Assembly: GCA_037443205.1 (NCBI GenBank)
Contig: JBBIOU010000018.1
Coordinates: 6,494 to 70,493, forward strand
Reading direction: 5' to 3'
Source of the DNA: JBBIOU01 sp037443205
GTDB taxonomy: Bacteria; Bacteroidota; Bacteroidia; Flavobacteriales_D; UBA2798
DNA length: 64,000 nucleotides
Shown: positions 19,330 to 28,428 of the stretch, piece by piece
Layout: each line of letters begins with the position of its first letter
How positions within the stretch are numbered: position 1 is the stretch's first letter
Notes under the pieces: generated by a model
Told to the model about the DNA's origin: nothing
The model's input: only the letters and a program-made list of their open reading frames with translations
The model's database searches: none
Position numbers and translations under genes: made by a program

Positions 19330-21273
19330 TTATATGGCCTTAATTTTTTTATGTTTCACCTGCATTAGTTTTAATGCGCTCTGTACCATAGCGTTTTCAT
19401 CGTAAAAGCACTCGGCATAAAGTTCTTTTTGTGTGCCATGGTCAATAAATCTATCGGGTATGCCTAAGCGTATCACTTTGGCGTGATATCCGTTATCAGC
19501 CATAAATTCCAGTACTGCACTGCCCATACCTCCTTGTATGCAGCCATCTTCAACGGTAATAATATATTTGAATTTAGTAAATACTTCGTGTAATAAAACC
19601 TCATCAAGCGGTTTTACAAAGCGCATGTCGTAGAGTGCTGCCGAAATTCCCAATTCTTTAAGCTGTTCGAGGGCTTTCAGCGCTAAATTACCTATATGCC
19701 CGATAGTTAAAAAAGCAATGTCCTCTCCTGATTTAATTTTTCTACCTGTTCCGATGCTGATTTTTTTGAAAGGCGTTTTCCAGACAGTCATAATGCCTTC
19801 TCCGCGGGGATATCTGATGCTAAATGGCATGGCATTTTCGGGTAGTTGTGCTGTATACATCAGGTTGCGCAATTCTTCTTCATTCATGGGCGAGGCTACC
19901 ACCATGTTGGGCACACAACGCATATAAGCCAAATCATAAGCACCGTGATGGGTAGCGCCATCTGCCCCAACCAAACCACCTCTGTCTAAGCAAAAGACAA
20001 CATGCAGTTTTTGCAGTGCCACATCGTGTATTACCTGGTCGTAGGCTCTTTGCATAAAAGATGAATAGATATTGCAAAAAGGAACGAGTCCCTGGGTAGC
20101 CATTCCGGCAGAAAAAGTTACTGCGTGTTGTTCGGCAATACCTACATCAAATGCTCTGTTGGGCATGGCTTTCATCATAATGTTTAAAGAACATCCGGTT
20201 GGCATGGCCGGAGTAACACCTACAATTTTGCGGTTTTGTTCGGCAAGCTCTACGATGGTGTGCCCAAAAACATCCTGGTATTTAGGTGGTTGCGGTTTAT
20301 TAGGGGTGATTTTAATTATTTCACCGGTTTCTTTGTTAAATACTCCGGGTGCATGCCATACAGTTTGGTTCCCTTCTTCCGAAAATTTATAGCCCTTCCC
20401 TTTTACGGTTACACAATGTAAAATTTTTGGTCCCGGAATATCTTTTAAATCGCGCAGAATGCGAACCAGATTAATTACATCATGACCATCAACCGGTCCG
20501 AAATAACGAAAATTAAGCGATTCAAATAAATTACTTTGCTTGAGTAAGGCAGTTTTTATAGCGTTACTTATTTTATGGGCAATTGCCTGAGCATTGGGAC
20601 CAAACTTGCTTATTTTACCCAGCAAACTCCAAACTTCGTCTTTTACTTTGTTGTAGGTATGCGATGTAGTAATATCTGTAAGGTATTCTTTCAATGCACC
20701 CACATTAGGGTCAATGCTCATGCAATTATCGTTTAATACAACCAATAAATTGGTATCGGTAACTCCTCCATGATTCAATCCTTCAAAAGCTAATCCTGCT
20801 GTCATAGCTCCATCCCCTATTACGGCAATGTGTTGTATATGGTCGTTTTTTAAATATTTGTTGGCTACAGCCATCCCCACTGCAGCAGAGATAGAGGTAG
20901 AGGAATGTCCTACCCCGAAAGTATCGTATTCACTTTCGCTGCGCTTGGGAAAACCGCTTAAGCCTTTATATTTTCTGTTTGTAGGGAAACGTTCTTTTCT
21001 GCCGGTTAAAATTTTATGTCCGTATGCCTGATGACCCACATCCCACACAAGCTGGTCGTTTGGGGTATTAAATACATAGTGTAATGCTACGGTTAGTTCT
21101 ACCACGCCTAAACTTGCTCCAAAATGAGAATTGCCTATTTCTGAAACCACATCAATTATAAAGTTTCTCACATCATCGCATACCTTAGGTAAATCTTCTT
21201 CGCGAAACTTCTCGCGCAAATCCTTGGGAAAGTTAATTTGAGAAAGATAGGGACCTGGTGTAAATGCGGACAT
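19330..21273 (-). CDS. dxs: 1-deoxy-D-xylulose-5-phosphate synthase
   Basis: 647 residues, close to family length. Dxs joins pyruvate and glyceraldehyde-3-phosphate using thiamine diphosphate, the first step of the MEP isoprenoid pathway. The N-terminal ThDP half shows LVWDVGHQAYGHKILTGR, IGDGAMTAG and VLNDNCMSIDPNVGAL. The second half shows the transketolase motif DVGIAEQHAVTFSAGMA and DRGGLVGADGATHHGAYD. A TATCTTTG box at 21302-21309 (minus) lies about 30 bases upstream. It is transcribed in the same direction as the SPFH pair but across a ~100-base gap, so it is probably its own unit. Confidence 0.97.
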   Translation of the reverse strand: MSAFTPGPYLSQINFPKDLREKFREEDLPKVCDDVRNFIIDVVSEIGNSHFGASLGVVELTVALHYVFNTPNDQLVWDVGHQAYGHKILTGRKERFPTNRKYKGLSGFPKRSESEYDTFGVGHSSTSISAAVGMAVANKYLKNDHIQHIAVIGDGAMTAGLAFEGLNHGGVTDTNLLVVLNDNCMSIDPNVGALKEYLTDITTSHTYNKVKDEVWSLLGKISKFGPNAQAIAHKISNAIKTALLKQSNLFESLNFRYFGPVDGHDVINLVRILRDLKDIPGPKILHCVTVKGKGYKFSEEGNQTVWHAPGVFNKETGEIIKITPNKPQPPKYQDVFGHTIVELAEQNRKIVGVTPAMPTGCSLNIMMKAMPNRAFDVGIAEQHAVTFSAGMATQGLVPFCNIYSSFMQRAYDQVIHDVALQKLHVVFCLDRGGLVGADGATHHGAYDLAYMRCVPNMVVASPMNEEELRNLMYTAQLPENAMPFSIRYPRGEGIMTVWKTPFKKISIGTGRKIKSGEDIAFLTIGHIGNLALKALEQLKELGISAALYDMRFVKPLDEVLLHEVFTKFKYIITVEDGCIQGGMGSAVLEFMADNGYHAKVIRLGIPDRFIDHGTQKELYAECFYDENAMVQSALKLMQVKHKKIKAI

Positions 21274-21301
21274 ATAGTGTTTTTAGGTTAAAGATATATA
21301 A

Positions 21302-21309
21302 CAAAGATA
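21302..21309 (-). promoter_or_regulatory. Putative -7 box of dxs
   Basis: Reads TATCTTTG on the minus strand, matching TAnnTTTG, 28 bases before the dxs ATG. A clear -33 TTG was not found. Confidence 0.4.
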
Positions 21310-21371
21310 GTTATATTTTGTTGTGCTAAATATATGATGGGTTTTAAAAATCCTTTCGCTGAGTAACCAAA

Positions 21372-21815
21372 CTATATCCCAAAGTGTTTCATACTATTTT
21401 CTTGGTAAGTTGAATGTTCAGGCTTTGAAACAAAATTTTGAAGCCACTCCAATGCCTGGTTTTCTTTGGTAAAAAACTTAGTGGGCACTGAAGGCTTGTA
21501 TATTTTTATAAAAAAATTGGCCATGAGTTGTTGTGCCAGATTGGGCGATAAAAAGGCTATAGCTGAGCAATGTTTCATTACTTCGGGGCTCGCATTAAAA
21601 GCTTTAGATTCGTTGTCTTGATTGGTAAAACCGCTGCCGGTTAAATACATAGGCGCTTTTTCCCAGGGACTGTTTTTGCGAGTGGTATAAAAAATTTTTT
21701 TGGTATCTTCAATCGTGTAATTATAATCTGAGTACTTTATATGAATGATACCGGATTTTAAATAAATAATTTGTGTATGACCTAAATTTACTGATTTAAG
21801 TATCTCATTATACAT
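21372..21815 (-). CDS. Small cytoplasmic protein, DUF7793/STAS-like
   Basis: 147 residues, no membrane segment. It resembles the Bacteroidota SpoIIAA/STAS-like small proteins (DUF7793 type): an N-terminal strand-rich part (HTQIIYLKSGIIHIKYSD), then a conserved C-terminal pattern NLAQQLMANFFIKIYKPS followed by FFTKENQALEWLQ. The same pattern occurs in the gene at 25622-26008, so the window holds two paralogues. It starts 5 bases after the SPFH gene and is surely co-transcribed with it. The family function is not known to me; a regulatory or lipid-binding role is speculation. Confidence 0.65.
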   Translation of the reverse strand: MYNEILKSVNLGHTQIIYLKSGIIHIKYSDYNYTIEDTKKIFYTTRKNSPWEKAPMYLTGSGFTNQDNESKAFNASPEVMKHCSAIAFLSPNLAQQLMANFFIKIYKPSVPTKFFTKENQALEWLQNFVSKPEHSTYQENSMKHFGI

Positions 21816-21820
21816 ATAAA

Positions 21821-22756
21821 CTATTTATTACCCGATTCTAACTGATTGCTTGCCATGAGTTGGCGCAGTGTTTTTTGCATACCTTCTACCGAGCCATCGA
21901 GAAAAATTACATTGCCTTTACCTTTTTCAGCAATATTGGTCATGGCTTCGGTCCACATTGAAAAAAGTATAAAGGAGTTATCTAATTTTACTTCCTGCAT
22001 TTCTTTGGCTGCGATAGACATCCCTTTAGCCATCTCTTCCCTGAAACGAGCAACTGCCTGCCCTCTTAATATGGCTGCATCTCTTTCGGCTTCGGCTGCA
22101 ATTTTAATGGCATTACCTTCGGCTTCGGCTGCTTTGGTTTTTGTAATCAAAAGTGCTTGACCCTCATTTTCTGCGGCAGCACGAAGATTATTACTGGCCA
22201 CCACTTTTGCCATAGATTTCATTATCTCCTCATCAAAGGCTATATCGTTCATCTGTAAATCTATCAAATGATAGCCCCAATCTTCAAGGGTTTTATCTAC
22301 ATGCTGTTTTACTTCATCTACAATTTCTCTGCGCAATGAAAGTATTTCTGATTGTTTTTTACCGGCTACAAACGCGCGTATGGAACCTTCAACCGTTCTA
22401 ACTAAAGCTTGCATAAAATTTTTGTGGTCAACAAATTTAAATGCCACATTTTTAATGGTTTCTTCTTGCTGGTCGAGCACCGAAAACAATAACATGGCCG
22501 TAAAATTTACATTGGCCTGATCGCTGGTTGTTGCCTGAAATCCCAATTCTACCGATTGATTTTGAATAGATATTCGTTTATAAACCTTTTCAATAAAAGG
22601 AATCTTTATATTCAATCCCGGAGTCATAATTCTGCGGTATTTACCAAATACAGTTACCACCCCTATGGTGCCTTGCTGAATAGTGGTAAACATGCTGAAA
22701 AAAAACAAAATTGCAATAACAATTGCTGCGATTAATGTGGGATCAAATTCTTGCAT
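21821..22756 (-). CDS. SPFH/stomatin-prohibitin-like membrane protein
   Basis: 311 residues. A single N-terminal helix (LIAAIVIAILFFFSMFTTI) is followed by the SPFH domain (GTIGVVTVFGKYRRIMTPGLNIKIPFIEKVYKR, written here in part: VFGKYRRIMTPGLN). Next comes the conserved VRTVEGSIRAFVAGK region. A long Ala/Glu-rich coiled coil (ALLITKTKAAEAEGNAI, then AAEAERDAAILRGQA) runs to about residue 240. SPFH proteins form membrane rings or rafts that often partner with proteases. The only partner gene here is the DUF7793-like gene 5 bases downstream; no NfeD or HflK/C is present. Confidence 0.88.
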   Translation of the reverse strand: MQEFDPTLIAAIVIAILFFFSMFTTIQQGTIGVVTVFGKYRRIMTPGLNIKIPFIEKVYKRISIQNQSVELGFQATTSDQANVNFTAMLLFSVLDQQEETIKNVAFKFVDHKNFMQALVRTVEGSIRAFVAGKKQSEILSLRREIVDEVKQHVDKTLEDWGYHLIDLQMNDIAFDEEIMKSMAKVVASNNLRAAAENEGQALLITKTKAAEAEGNAIKIAAEAERDAAILRGQAVARFREEMAKGMSIAAKEMQEVKLDNSFILFSMWTEAMTNIAEKGKGNVIFLDGSVEGMQKTLRQLMASNQLESGNK

Positions 22757-22992
22757 AACAAATAATTTTTCCGAAAGGTAATAATTTGTTGATATAATTT
22801 GTATTCGGGATACAAAAATTTGGCTTACCGGGAAAAAGTGTAACAGCTTTAGGGTTAAATTTATATGACTGGATTTAGTTAAATTTTTCCAAACAATATA
22901 TTAAGTAAGCTATATTGGGGCTAACAGAAATGACGACCCTGCTGCATTAAGCGGGTAATTTATGAAAACCTTTTTAAAACAATATAAAGCAC

Positions 22993-23000
22993 TACCTTTG
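22993..23000 (+). promoter_or_regulatory. Putative -7 box of aspS
   Basis: TACCTTTG, an exact match to TAnnTTTG, 38 bases before the aspS ATG. The 280-base gap on its left (22757-22990) shows nothing else that I can name. Confidence 0.45.
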
Positions 23001-23038
23001 CAACCTTAAATTTATTCTTATTCATAATTTTTAAATAT

Positions 23039-24793
23039 ATGCTACGAACTCACACTTGCGGAGAATTAACAATTTCAAATATTGGTCAAACAGTTACCCT
23101 TTGCGGATGGGTGCAAAGAGGCAGAGATATGGGTGGGATGACTTTTATTGATTTGCGCGACAGATACGGAATTACACAATTGGTATTTAACATGCAAACC
23201 AATGCAGCTTTATGTGAACAAGCCAGAAAACTTGGTCGAGAATTTGTTATTGCAGCTACAGGTAAAGTAGCAGAGCGCGAAAGTAAAAATTCAAAAATTC
23301 CAACCGGAGAAATTGAAATAATTGTAGAAAACCTGGAAATATTGAATGCTGCTAAAACACCTCCTTTTACAATTGAAGACGATACCGATGGGGGAGATGA
23401 GCTACGCATGAAATACCGTTATTTAGATTTGAGAAGAAATGTGGTGCGTAAAAATTTGGAATTACGTCATCGCATGGCCATTGAAACAAGAAATTATCTC
23501 GACAAACAAAATTTTATTGAAGTAGAAACGCCCGTATTAATTAAATCAACACCTGAAGGAGCGCGCGATTTTGTGGTTCCATCGCGCATGAATCCAGGTG
23601 AATTTTACGCCTTGCCACAATCGCCACAAACATTTAAACAATTATTAATGGTAAGCGGCTTCGACCGTTATTATCAAATTGTAAAATGTTTCCGCGATGA
23701 AGATTTGCGTGCCGACCGTCAGCCGGAGTTTACACAAATAGACTGCGAAATGAGTTTTATTACTCAGGAAGATATTTTACAAACTTTTGAAGGATTAGTA
23801 AAGTATCTTTTCAAAAAAGTTAAGAATATGGATATTCCGCAAGTGCCACGCATGACCTATGCTGATGCCATGAAATATTACGGGAACGATAAACCGGATA
23901 TTCGCTTTGAAATGAAACTGGTTGAATTAAACCGTTCTGAAAATAATTTAGTAGCAGGTAAAAATTTTAAAATATTTGATGAAGCAGGATTGGTTGTTGC
24001 TATATGTGCAAAAGGGTGTGCAGAATATACCCGCAAACAAATTGATGAATTAACTGAGTGGGTTAAGCGTCCGCAAATAGGCATGAGCGGTTTGGTTTGG
24101 GCACGCTGGAATGCAGAAGGAATAAAATCATCGGTAGATAAATTTTACACGCAGGATGATATAAAAAAATGGTTCGAGGCAGCAGGAGGAAAAGAAGGCG
24201 ATTTAATATTTATATTAGCAGGTGAAGAAAACAAAACACGCAAAGCCATGAGCGAACTGCGATTGGAAATGGGTAATCGCCTTGGTTTAAGAAATCCTGA
24301 AGAATACAAAGTGTTATGGGTATTAGATTTTCCATTGCTGGAATGGAGCGAAGAAAATAACAGATGGCATGCTATGCATCATCCATTTACATCGCCAAAG
24401 CCCGAAGATATTCATTTGTTAGATTCAAATCCGGCAGCAGTAAGAGCTAATGCTTATGACATGGTAATAAATGGTGTTGAAGTTGGAGGAGGTTCTATTA
24501 GAATATTTAATAAAGATTTACAAAAGAAAATGTTCAGCATATTAGGTTTTACTGATGAAGATGCACAAGCGCAATTCGGATTTTTAATGAATGCATTTGA
24601 ATATGGTGCTCCTCCCCATGGTGGCATTGCTTTTGGTTTCGACCGCTTGTGTTCATTGTTTGGTGGTGCTGAAAGTATTCGCGATTTTATTGCTTTCCCT
24701 AAAAATAACTCCGGAAGAGATTTGATGATTGATTCTCCTTCGCCTATCAGCAAAGAGCAATTGGATGAATTAAATATATTAATAAAACCATAA
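23039..24793 (+). CDS. aspS: Aspartyl-tRNA synthetase
   Basis: 584 residues, the bacterial class II form. The OB-fold anticodon-binding domain (CGWVQRGRDMGGMTFIDLRD) is at about 20-40. Class II motif 2 is FRDEDLRADRQPEFTQID at about 219-236. The bacterial GAD insertion occupies the middle. Motif 3 (GGIAFGFDRL) is near 527-536. It charges tRNA-Asp. Whether it also charges tRNA-Asn cannot be decided from the sequence. Its own TACCTTTG promoter element lies upstream, and two small membrane-protein genes follow on the same strand after 14 bases. Confidence 0.97.
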   Translation: MLRTHTCGELTISNIGQTVTLCGWVQRGRDMGGMTFIDLRDRYGITQLVFNMQTNAALCEQARKLGREFVIAATGKVAERESKNSKIPTGEIEIIVENLEILNAAKTPPFTIEDDTDGGDELRMKYRYLDLRRNVVRKNLELRHRMAIETRNYLDKQNFIEVETPVLIKSTPEGARDFVVPSRMNPGEFYALPQSPQTFKQLLMVSGFDRYYQIVKCFRDEDLRADRQPEFTQIDCEMSFITQEDILQTFEGLVKYLFKKVKNMDIPQVPRMTYADAMKYYGNDKPDIRFEMKLVELNRSENNLVAGKNFKIFDEAGLVVAICAKGCAEYTRKQIDELTEWVKRPQIGMSGLVWARWNAEGIKSSVDKFYTQDDIKKWFEAAGGKEGDLIFILAGEENKTRKAMSELRLEMGNRLGLRNPEEYKVLWVLDFPLLEWSEENNRWHAMHHPFTSPKPEDIHLLDSNPAAVRANAYDMVINGVEVGGGSIRIFNKDLQKKMFSILGFTDEDAQAQFGFLMNAFEYGAPPHGGIAFGFDRLCSLFGGAESIRDFIAFPKNNSGRDLMIDSPSPISKEQLDELNILIKP

Positions 24794-24807
24794 TTTATTT
24801 TTAAACA

Positions 24808-25170
24808 TTGGACAACAGCACTCCTGCAGATATCAAAAAAGCTATTAAAACTATCCGTAATTGGATGTTAATATATGCCATAATCATTTTGTCACTAATG
24901 TTTTTGTTTATGCTCCAAAACATAGCTAAATTATTTGCAGCGCAAACTCATTATTATTTAATTAATGAATCAATGGTCAACATAATTATGTCGTTTTTGT
25001 CAATTCTTTGTAATATTATTTTAATAGTTAATGCAAAAGCGTATTCTGCTTTTTTAAAAAGCGGCCAAGCCAAAGAATTTAATCAATCTCTAAAAAACGA
25101 TTATATATATTGGCTTGTAAGCACACTTAGTTTGTTTATAACCATTATATTAAATATAATTTTTAAATAA
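24808..25170 (+). CDS. Small membrane protein, unknown function
   Basis: 120 residues with three predicted helices (WMLIYAIIILSLMFLFML, MVNIIMSFLSILCNIILIV, IYWLVSTLSLFITIILNII). The only long start is TTG at 24808; a start at an internal ATG would cut into the first helix. It follows aspS by 14 bases and overlaps the next gene by one base (TAATG), so the two are coupled. The layout of helices with a short polar loop before the last one resembles the next protein, suggesting distant paralogues, perhaps DUF5362-like. No function can be assigned. Confidence 0.6.
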   Translation: MDNSTPADIKKAIKTIRNWMLIYAIIILSLMFLFMLQNIAKLFAAQTHYYLINESMVNIIMSFLSILCNIILIVNAKAYSAFLKSGQAKEFNQSLKNDYIYWLVSTLSLFITIILNIIFK

Positions 25171-25586
25171 TGGAAATATTAGACAGCCCGCAATCCGACA
25201 TTGAATTTGTTAATGAAGAAACAAACTATATACTTCAAAAATCTTGCGTATGGAAAAAGATATTTGCAATTTCTTCATTGGTAATTATCGGTATATTTAT
25301 TTTATGGATGATGTTTTTGATTTCGGTATATTCTGTTTTTGTATTAGAAATTATTATTGATTTAAATTTATTATTGGTTTTTATTATCTTATTTATTGCT
25401 ACATATTGCTTTGTATGTGTGCTTTTAATTAAATCTGCAAACAAACAAAATCAATATTTATATACCGGTAATCAGGACAAACTAATAAGTTCCTATTTAC
25501 TGTTAGCAAAATCATGGAGGACTTTAGGTGTAATAACAATTATCGGGTTATTGGTTTTACTAATAGCTGTCATTATAAGTTTTTAG
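25170..25586 (+). CDS. Small membrane protein, DUF5362-like
   Basis: 138 residues with helices at about 29-52, 56-80 and 114-136. The polar loop NQYLYTGNQDKLISSYLLLAK before the last helix (quoted in part: YTGNQDKLISSYLLLAK) recalls DUF5362-type Bacteroidota membrane proteins, though this is a visual impression. Its start shares one base with the preceding stop. It ends 35 bases before the convergent DUF7793-like gene. Very Ile/Leu-rich; no active-site residues are evident. Confidence 0.6.
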   Translation: MEILDSPQSDIEFVNEETNYILQKSCVWKKIFAISSLVIIGIFILWMMFLISVYSVFVLEIIIDLNLLLVFIILFIATYCFVCVLLIKSANKQNQYLYTGNQDKLISSYLLLAKSWRTLGVITIIGLLVLLIAVIISF

Positions 25587-25621
25587 TTAAAGTAACACTA
25601 AGTATTAGAACCGTAAAAAAA

Positions 25622-26008
25622 TCATTTTTGTTTTTGCAACCATTCCAATGCTTTGTCTTTGTTGCTAAACAATTTAATTTTATATCCCGGTTTAATTTTT
25701 TGATATACACTTATCATAAAATTTACAATGATTTTTTGAGCCAGGCTATTTGAAACTATCGCCACAGCTTTGTTGTTCATTGGGTTATTGGTACTGTATT
25801 CTCTGGCTTCTGACGTAATGGTGCTGTGTTTACCGGGTATTATCAATAATAAATGTCCTCCATCAGGCATATTATCTTTAAGAATTTTTTGTTGTTCTAT
25901 ACAATCTTCCAGTTCTATTACATAATTTTCATTTAAGTACAAAATAGTGCATCCTTCTTTTGCATTCAACACTATCCTTCCGCTTTTAAATTCAATCACT
26001 TTTTCCAT
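25622..26008 (-). CDS. Second DUF7793/STAS-like small protein
   Basis: 128 residues, cytoplasmic. The pattern NSLAQKIIVNFMISVYQKI, followed by KLFSNKDKALEWLQKQK, matches the C-terminal half of the 21372-21815 protein (NLAQQLMANFFIKIY, FFTKENQALEWLQ). The N-terminal strands differ (GRIVLNAKEGCTILYLN). Unlike its paralogue it has no SPFH partner and stands alone, transcribed leftwards. A TATCTTTG element at 26120-26127 (minus) could start a transcript with a ~110-base leader. Function unknown. Confidence 0.65.
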   Translation of the reverse strand: MEKVIEFKSGRIVLNAKEGCTILYLNENYVIELEDCIEQQKILKDNMPDGGHLLLIIPGKHSTITSEAREYSTNNPMNNKAVAIVSNSLAQKIIVNFMISVYQKIKPGYKIKLFSNKDKALEWLQKQK

Positions 26009-26119
26009 TGCACAATTTTTTCGGCTGTTAAATTACATTGTTAGTTCATATAAAATTAAATTATGATAATATTTAACAGATTTTTAAGTGTTGACATGTT
26101 ACCTCAAAATGATTCAAAC

Positions 26120-26127
26120 CAAAGATA
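26120..26127 (-). promoter_or_regulatory. Putative -7 box for the solitary DUF7793-like gene
   Basis: TATCTTTG on the minus strand, about 112 bases before the ATG. This predicts an unusually long 5' leader; no structure in it stood out. Confidence 0.3.
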
Positions 26128-26254
26128 CTTATATCCTAAATGCTATCAGGCGTTTTGCTCAACAAACTGAAAGCCTAGCTTAATTGCCAATCATATACGA
26201 TTTAGCTTTCGAGCCGAAATTATACATGTGCGTACATAATTTGAGATAAACCTT

Positions 26255-26262
26255 TACCTTTG
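26255..26262 (+). promoter_or_regulatory. Putative -7 box of the heme-membrane/cytochrome c/hflX genes
   Basis: TACCTTTG, 20 bases before the ATG at 26283. An upstream TTTG (26240) is too close to act as -33. The three genes that follow are tightly spaced. Confidence 0.4.
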
Positions 26263-26282
26263 CCATATAAATAAATTTATCT

Positions 26283-26720
26283 ATGAATTTTTTAGTACAT
26301 ACACATTCGGGTTTGCGATGGTTATTGTTGATAATACTCGTAATAACTGTTTTAAATGCTTATTCTAAATGGCGAAACCAAAAAACGTACTCGTTATTTG
26401 ATAAACTAAGCGCATTGCTTACTTTTATATTATCTCATTTACAATTAAGCATAGGGCTGATTTTATATTTTATAAGCAACAAGGTGCAGTTTAACAGCGC
26501 AACCATGAGCAATACGCAACTTCGTTTTTATACCGTAGAACATTTTTTAATGATGTTAATAGCCATTATTTTAATTACACTTGGCTACAAGCGTGCCAAA
26601 AAAGCCGAAGGCGCTGTAAAACACCGCAGAATTTTTATATGGTATGGTATTGCCTTGTTACTTATTTTAATTGCTATCCCTTGGCCTTTTAGAAGTGAGT
26701 TAGCTGCAAACTGGTTTTAA
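26283..26720 (+). CDS. Four-helix membrane protein, cytochrome b-like
   Basis: 145 residues with four helices. His residues sit at helix ends in a way that suits heme ligation: VHTHSGLRW at the first helix, SHLQLSIGL in the second, VEHFLMM in the third, KHRRIFIWYG at the fourth. Bacteroidota proteins of this type are often labelled cytochrome B, but heme binding is not shown by the sequence alone. It is followed after 9 bases by a cytochrome c gene, which supports a respiratory role. Confidence 0.65.
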   Translation: MNFLVHTHSGLRWLLLIILVITVLNAYSKWRNQKTYSLFDKLSALLTFILSHLQLSIGLILYFISNKVQFNSATMSNTQLRFYTVEHFLMMLIAIILITLGYKRAKKAEGAVKHRRIFIWYGIALLLILIAIPWPFRSELAANWF

Positions 26721-26729
26721 ACAATATAT

Positions 26730-27041
26730 ATGAAAAGAATCTTTCTTTTGGTTTTGTGTATAAGCCTGATGCTTTCGTGTGGTAATGAATCAGTAAAGAA
26801 TAATATCCAAACTAGTTACAATGGCGAGGAGTTGTACCAAAAACATTGTGCTATTTGTCATGGCAATGATGGCAAGCAGGGTTCGGGTGGAGCAAAAGAT
26901 TTAAGCATTTCGGCAATGGGTATAGAAGAGCGCATCAACATAATTAAGAACGGCAAGGGCGGCATGACTCCTTTTGGCAGTTTATTAAATGACAAAGAAA
27001 TTAAAATCGTTGCCGAATATTTGGATAATTTAAAACAATAA
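26730..27041 (+). CDS. Small c-type cytochrome lipoprotein
   Basis: 103 residues. A lipoprotein signal (FLLVLCISLMLSC, Cys17) is followed by one heme c site CAICH at about 45-49 and a distal Met (GGMTPFGSLL) expected to be the sixth ligand. The overall pattern GEELYQKHCAICHGNDGKQG is that of a class I cytochrome c. It should be anchored in the periplasm and carry electrons. The stop codon is immediately followed by the ATG of hflX. Confidence 0.9.
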   Translation: MKRIFLLVLCISLMLSCGNESVKNNIQTSYNGEELYQKHCAICHGNDGKQGSGGAKDLSISAMGIEERINIIKNGKGGMTPFGSLLNDKEIKIVAEYLDNLKQ

Positions 27042-28238
27042 ATGTCTGCAACCAAAAATTTATTAATAACTGAAAATGCAGTATTGGTTGGTGTTATTAC
27101 TGCCGGTCAAAACGAAGACACAGTAAATGAATACTTAGATGAATTAGAATTTTTAACGCTTACTGCGGGAGGTATTACATTAAAAAAATTCACACAAAAA
27201 CTGGATAAGCCTATTCCTGCAACTTATATAGGTTCGGGCAAACTAAACGAAGTGTATAACTTCATCAAAAGTCATCAGGTATCATTGGTGGTTTTTGACG
27301 ATGAATTAAGTCCTTCTCAACAAAAAAACATTGAAAAAATTTTACAATGCAAAGTGCTCGACCGCACAAGCCTTATCTTAAACATTTTTGCACAACGAGC
27401 ACGCACAGCCCATGCTAAAACACAGGTGCAACTGGCGCAATATCAATATATGCTACCTCGCTTAAAGCGGATGTGGACACACCTGGAACGTCAACGCGGT
27501 GGAACCGGTACGCGTAGCGGTTCGGGAGAACTACAAATAGAAACCGACCGCAGAATAGTGCTTGATAAAATTGCCAAACTCAAGGAAGAACTTAAAACCA
27601 TTGACAAACAAATGGCTACCCAGCGAAGTAATCGCGGAGCAATGGTAAGGGTTGCCCTGGTAGGTTATACCAACGTAGGTAAATCTACCCTTATGAATTT
27701 AATCAGCAAGTCGCAGGTTTTTGCCGAAAATAAATTGTTTGCCACCTTAGATACTACCGTAAGAAAAGTAGTTATAGACAATTTACCGTTTTTATTGTCA
27801 GATACCGTTGGGTTTATTCGCAAATTACCTACACAACTGGTAGAGTCTTTTAAATCTACTCTGGATGAAGTTCGCGAAGCTGATGTGCTGGTACATGTGT
27901 TGGATATTTCGCATGCTAATTTTGAAGATCACTACCATGTAGTAAACCAAACATTAAAAGAAATAGGAGCCGTAAACAAAACAACGTTGGTGGTATTTAA
28001 TAAAATTGATGCTTACCGCTTTGAGCAAAAATCTGAAGATGATTTAACTCCGCTAACAAAAGATAATATTCCATTAGAAGAATTAAAAAAAACCTGGATG
28101 GCACGCATAGAACCAAACAAATGTGTTTTTATTTCAGCCGAAAAAAAAGTTAATATTCAGGAATTTAAACAAATCTTATACGAAACAATTAAAGTAATAC
28201 ACGCTCAGCGATATCCTTATAATAATTTTTTGTACTAA
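27042..28238 (+). CDS. hflX: GTPase HflX
   Basis: 398 residues. The HflX N-terminal domain (TYIGSGKLNEV, VFDDELSPSQQKN, DRTSLILNIFAQRA) is followed by the Gly-rich linker (RGGTGTRSGSGELQIETDRR) and the G domain: G1 GYTNVGKSTLMN, G3 DTVGFI, G4 NKID. HflX binds ribosomes and in some bacteria rescues stalled or heat-damaged ones. It starts right after the cytochrome c gene with no gap, so it shares that transcript although the functions are unrelated. Confidence 0.96.
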   Translation: MSATKNLLITENAVLVGVITAGQNEDTVNEYLDELEFLTLTAGGITLKKFTQKLDKPIPATYIGSGKLNEVYNFIKSHQVSLVVFDDELSPSQQKNIEKILQCKVLDRTSLILNIFAQRARTAHAKTQVQLAQYQYMLPRLKRMWTHLERQRGGTGTRSGSGELQIETDRRIVLDKIAKLKEELKTIDKQMATQRSNRGAMVRVALVGYTNVGKSTLMNLISKSQVFAENKLFATLDTTVRKVVIDNLPFLLSDTVGFIRKLPTQLVESFKSTLDEVREADVLVHVLDISHANFEDHYHVVNQTLKEIGAVNKTTLVVFNKIDAYRFEQKSEDDLTPLTKDNIPLEELKKTWMARIEPNKCVFISAEKKVNIQEFKQILYETIKVIHAQRYPYNNFLY

Positions 28239-28288
28239 TACGCTACTTGCGCAGCATAGTAAATTAGCCATAAAACATATGGCCATGG

Positions 28289-28420
28289 TTTATCCCACAT
28301 TAGGCATTAGCATGTGTAATGCTCGCCTGATGGCGGATAAACCAAATGCCACACAACACTCAACACACTCAGTCCGCCTCTGGCGGAAAATCTGGATTTG
28401 TTTCAAATTTCTAATGCTTA
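28289..28420 (+). repeat. Interspersed 132-bp repeat, copy 1
   Basis: About 90% identical (by eye) to the reverse complement of 37402-37533. It contains small perfect hairpins, including TCCGCC-TCT-GGCGGA near its right part and GCATTA...TAATGC near its left. It lies between the convergent 3' ends of hflX and hemJ. Coding potential is only incidental. Likely a REP-like or MITE-like element, possibly with terminator activity. Confidence 0.75.
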
Positions 28421-28428
28421 ATTTGGTT

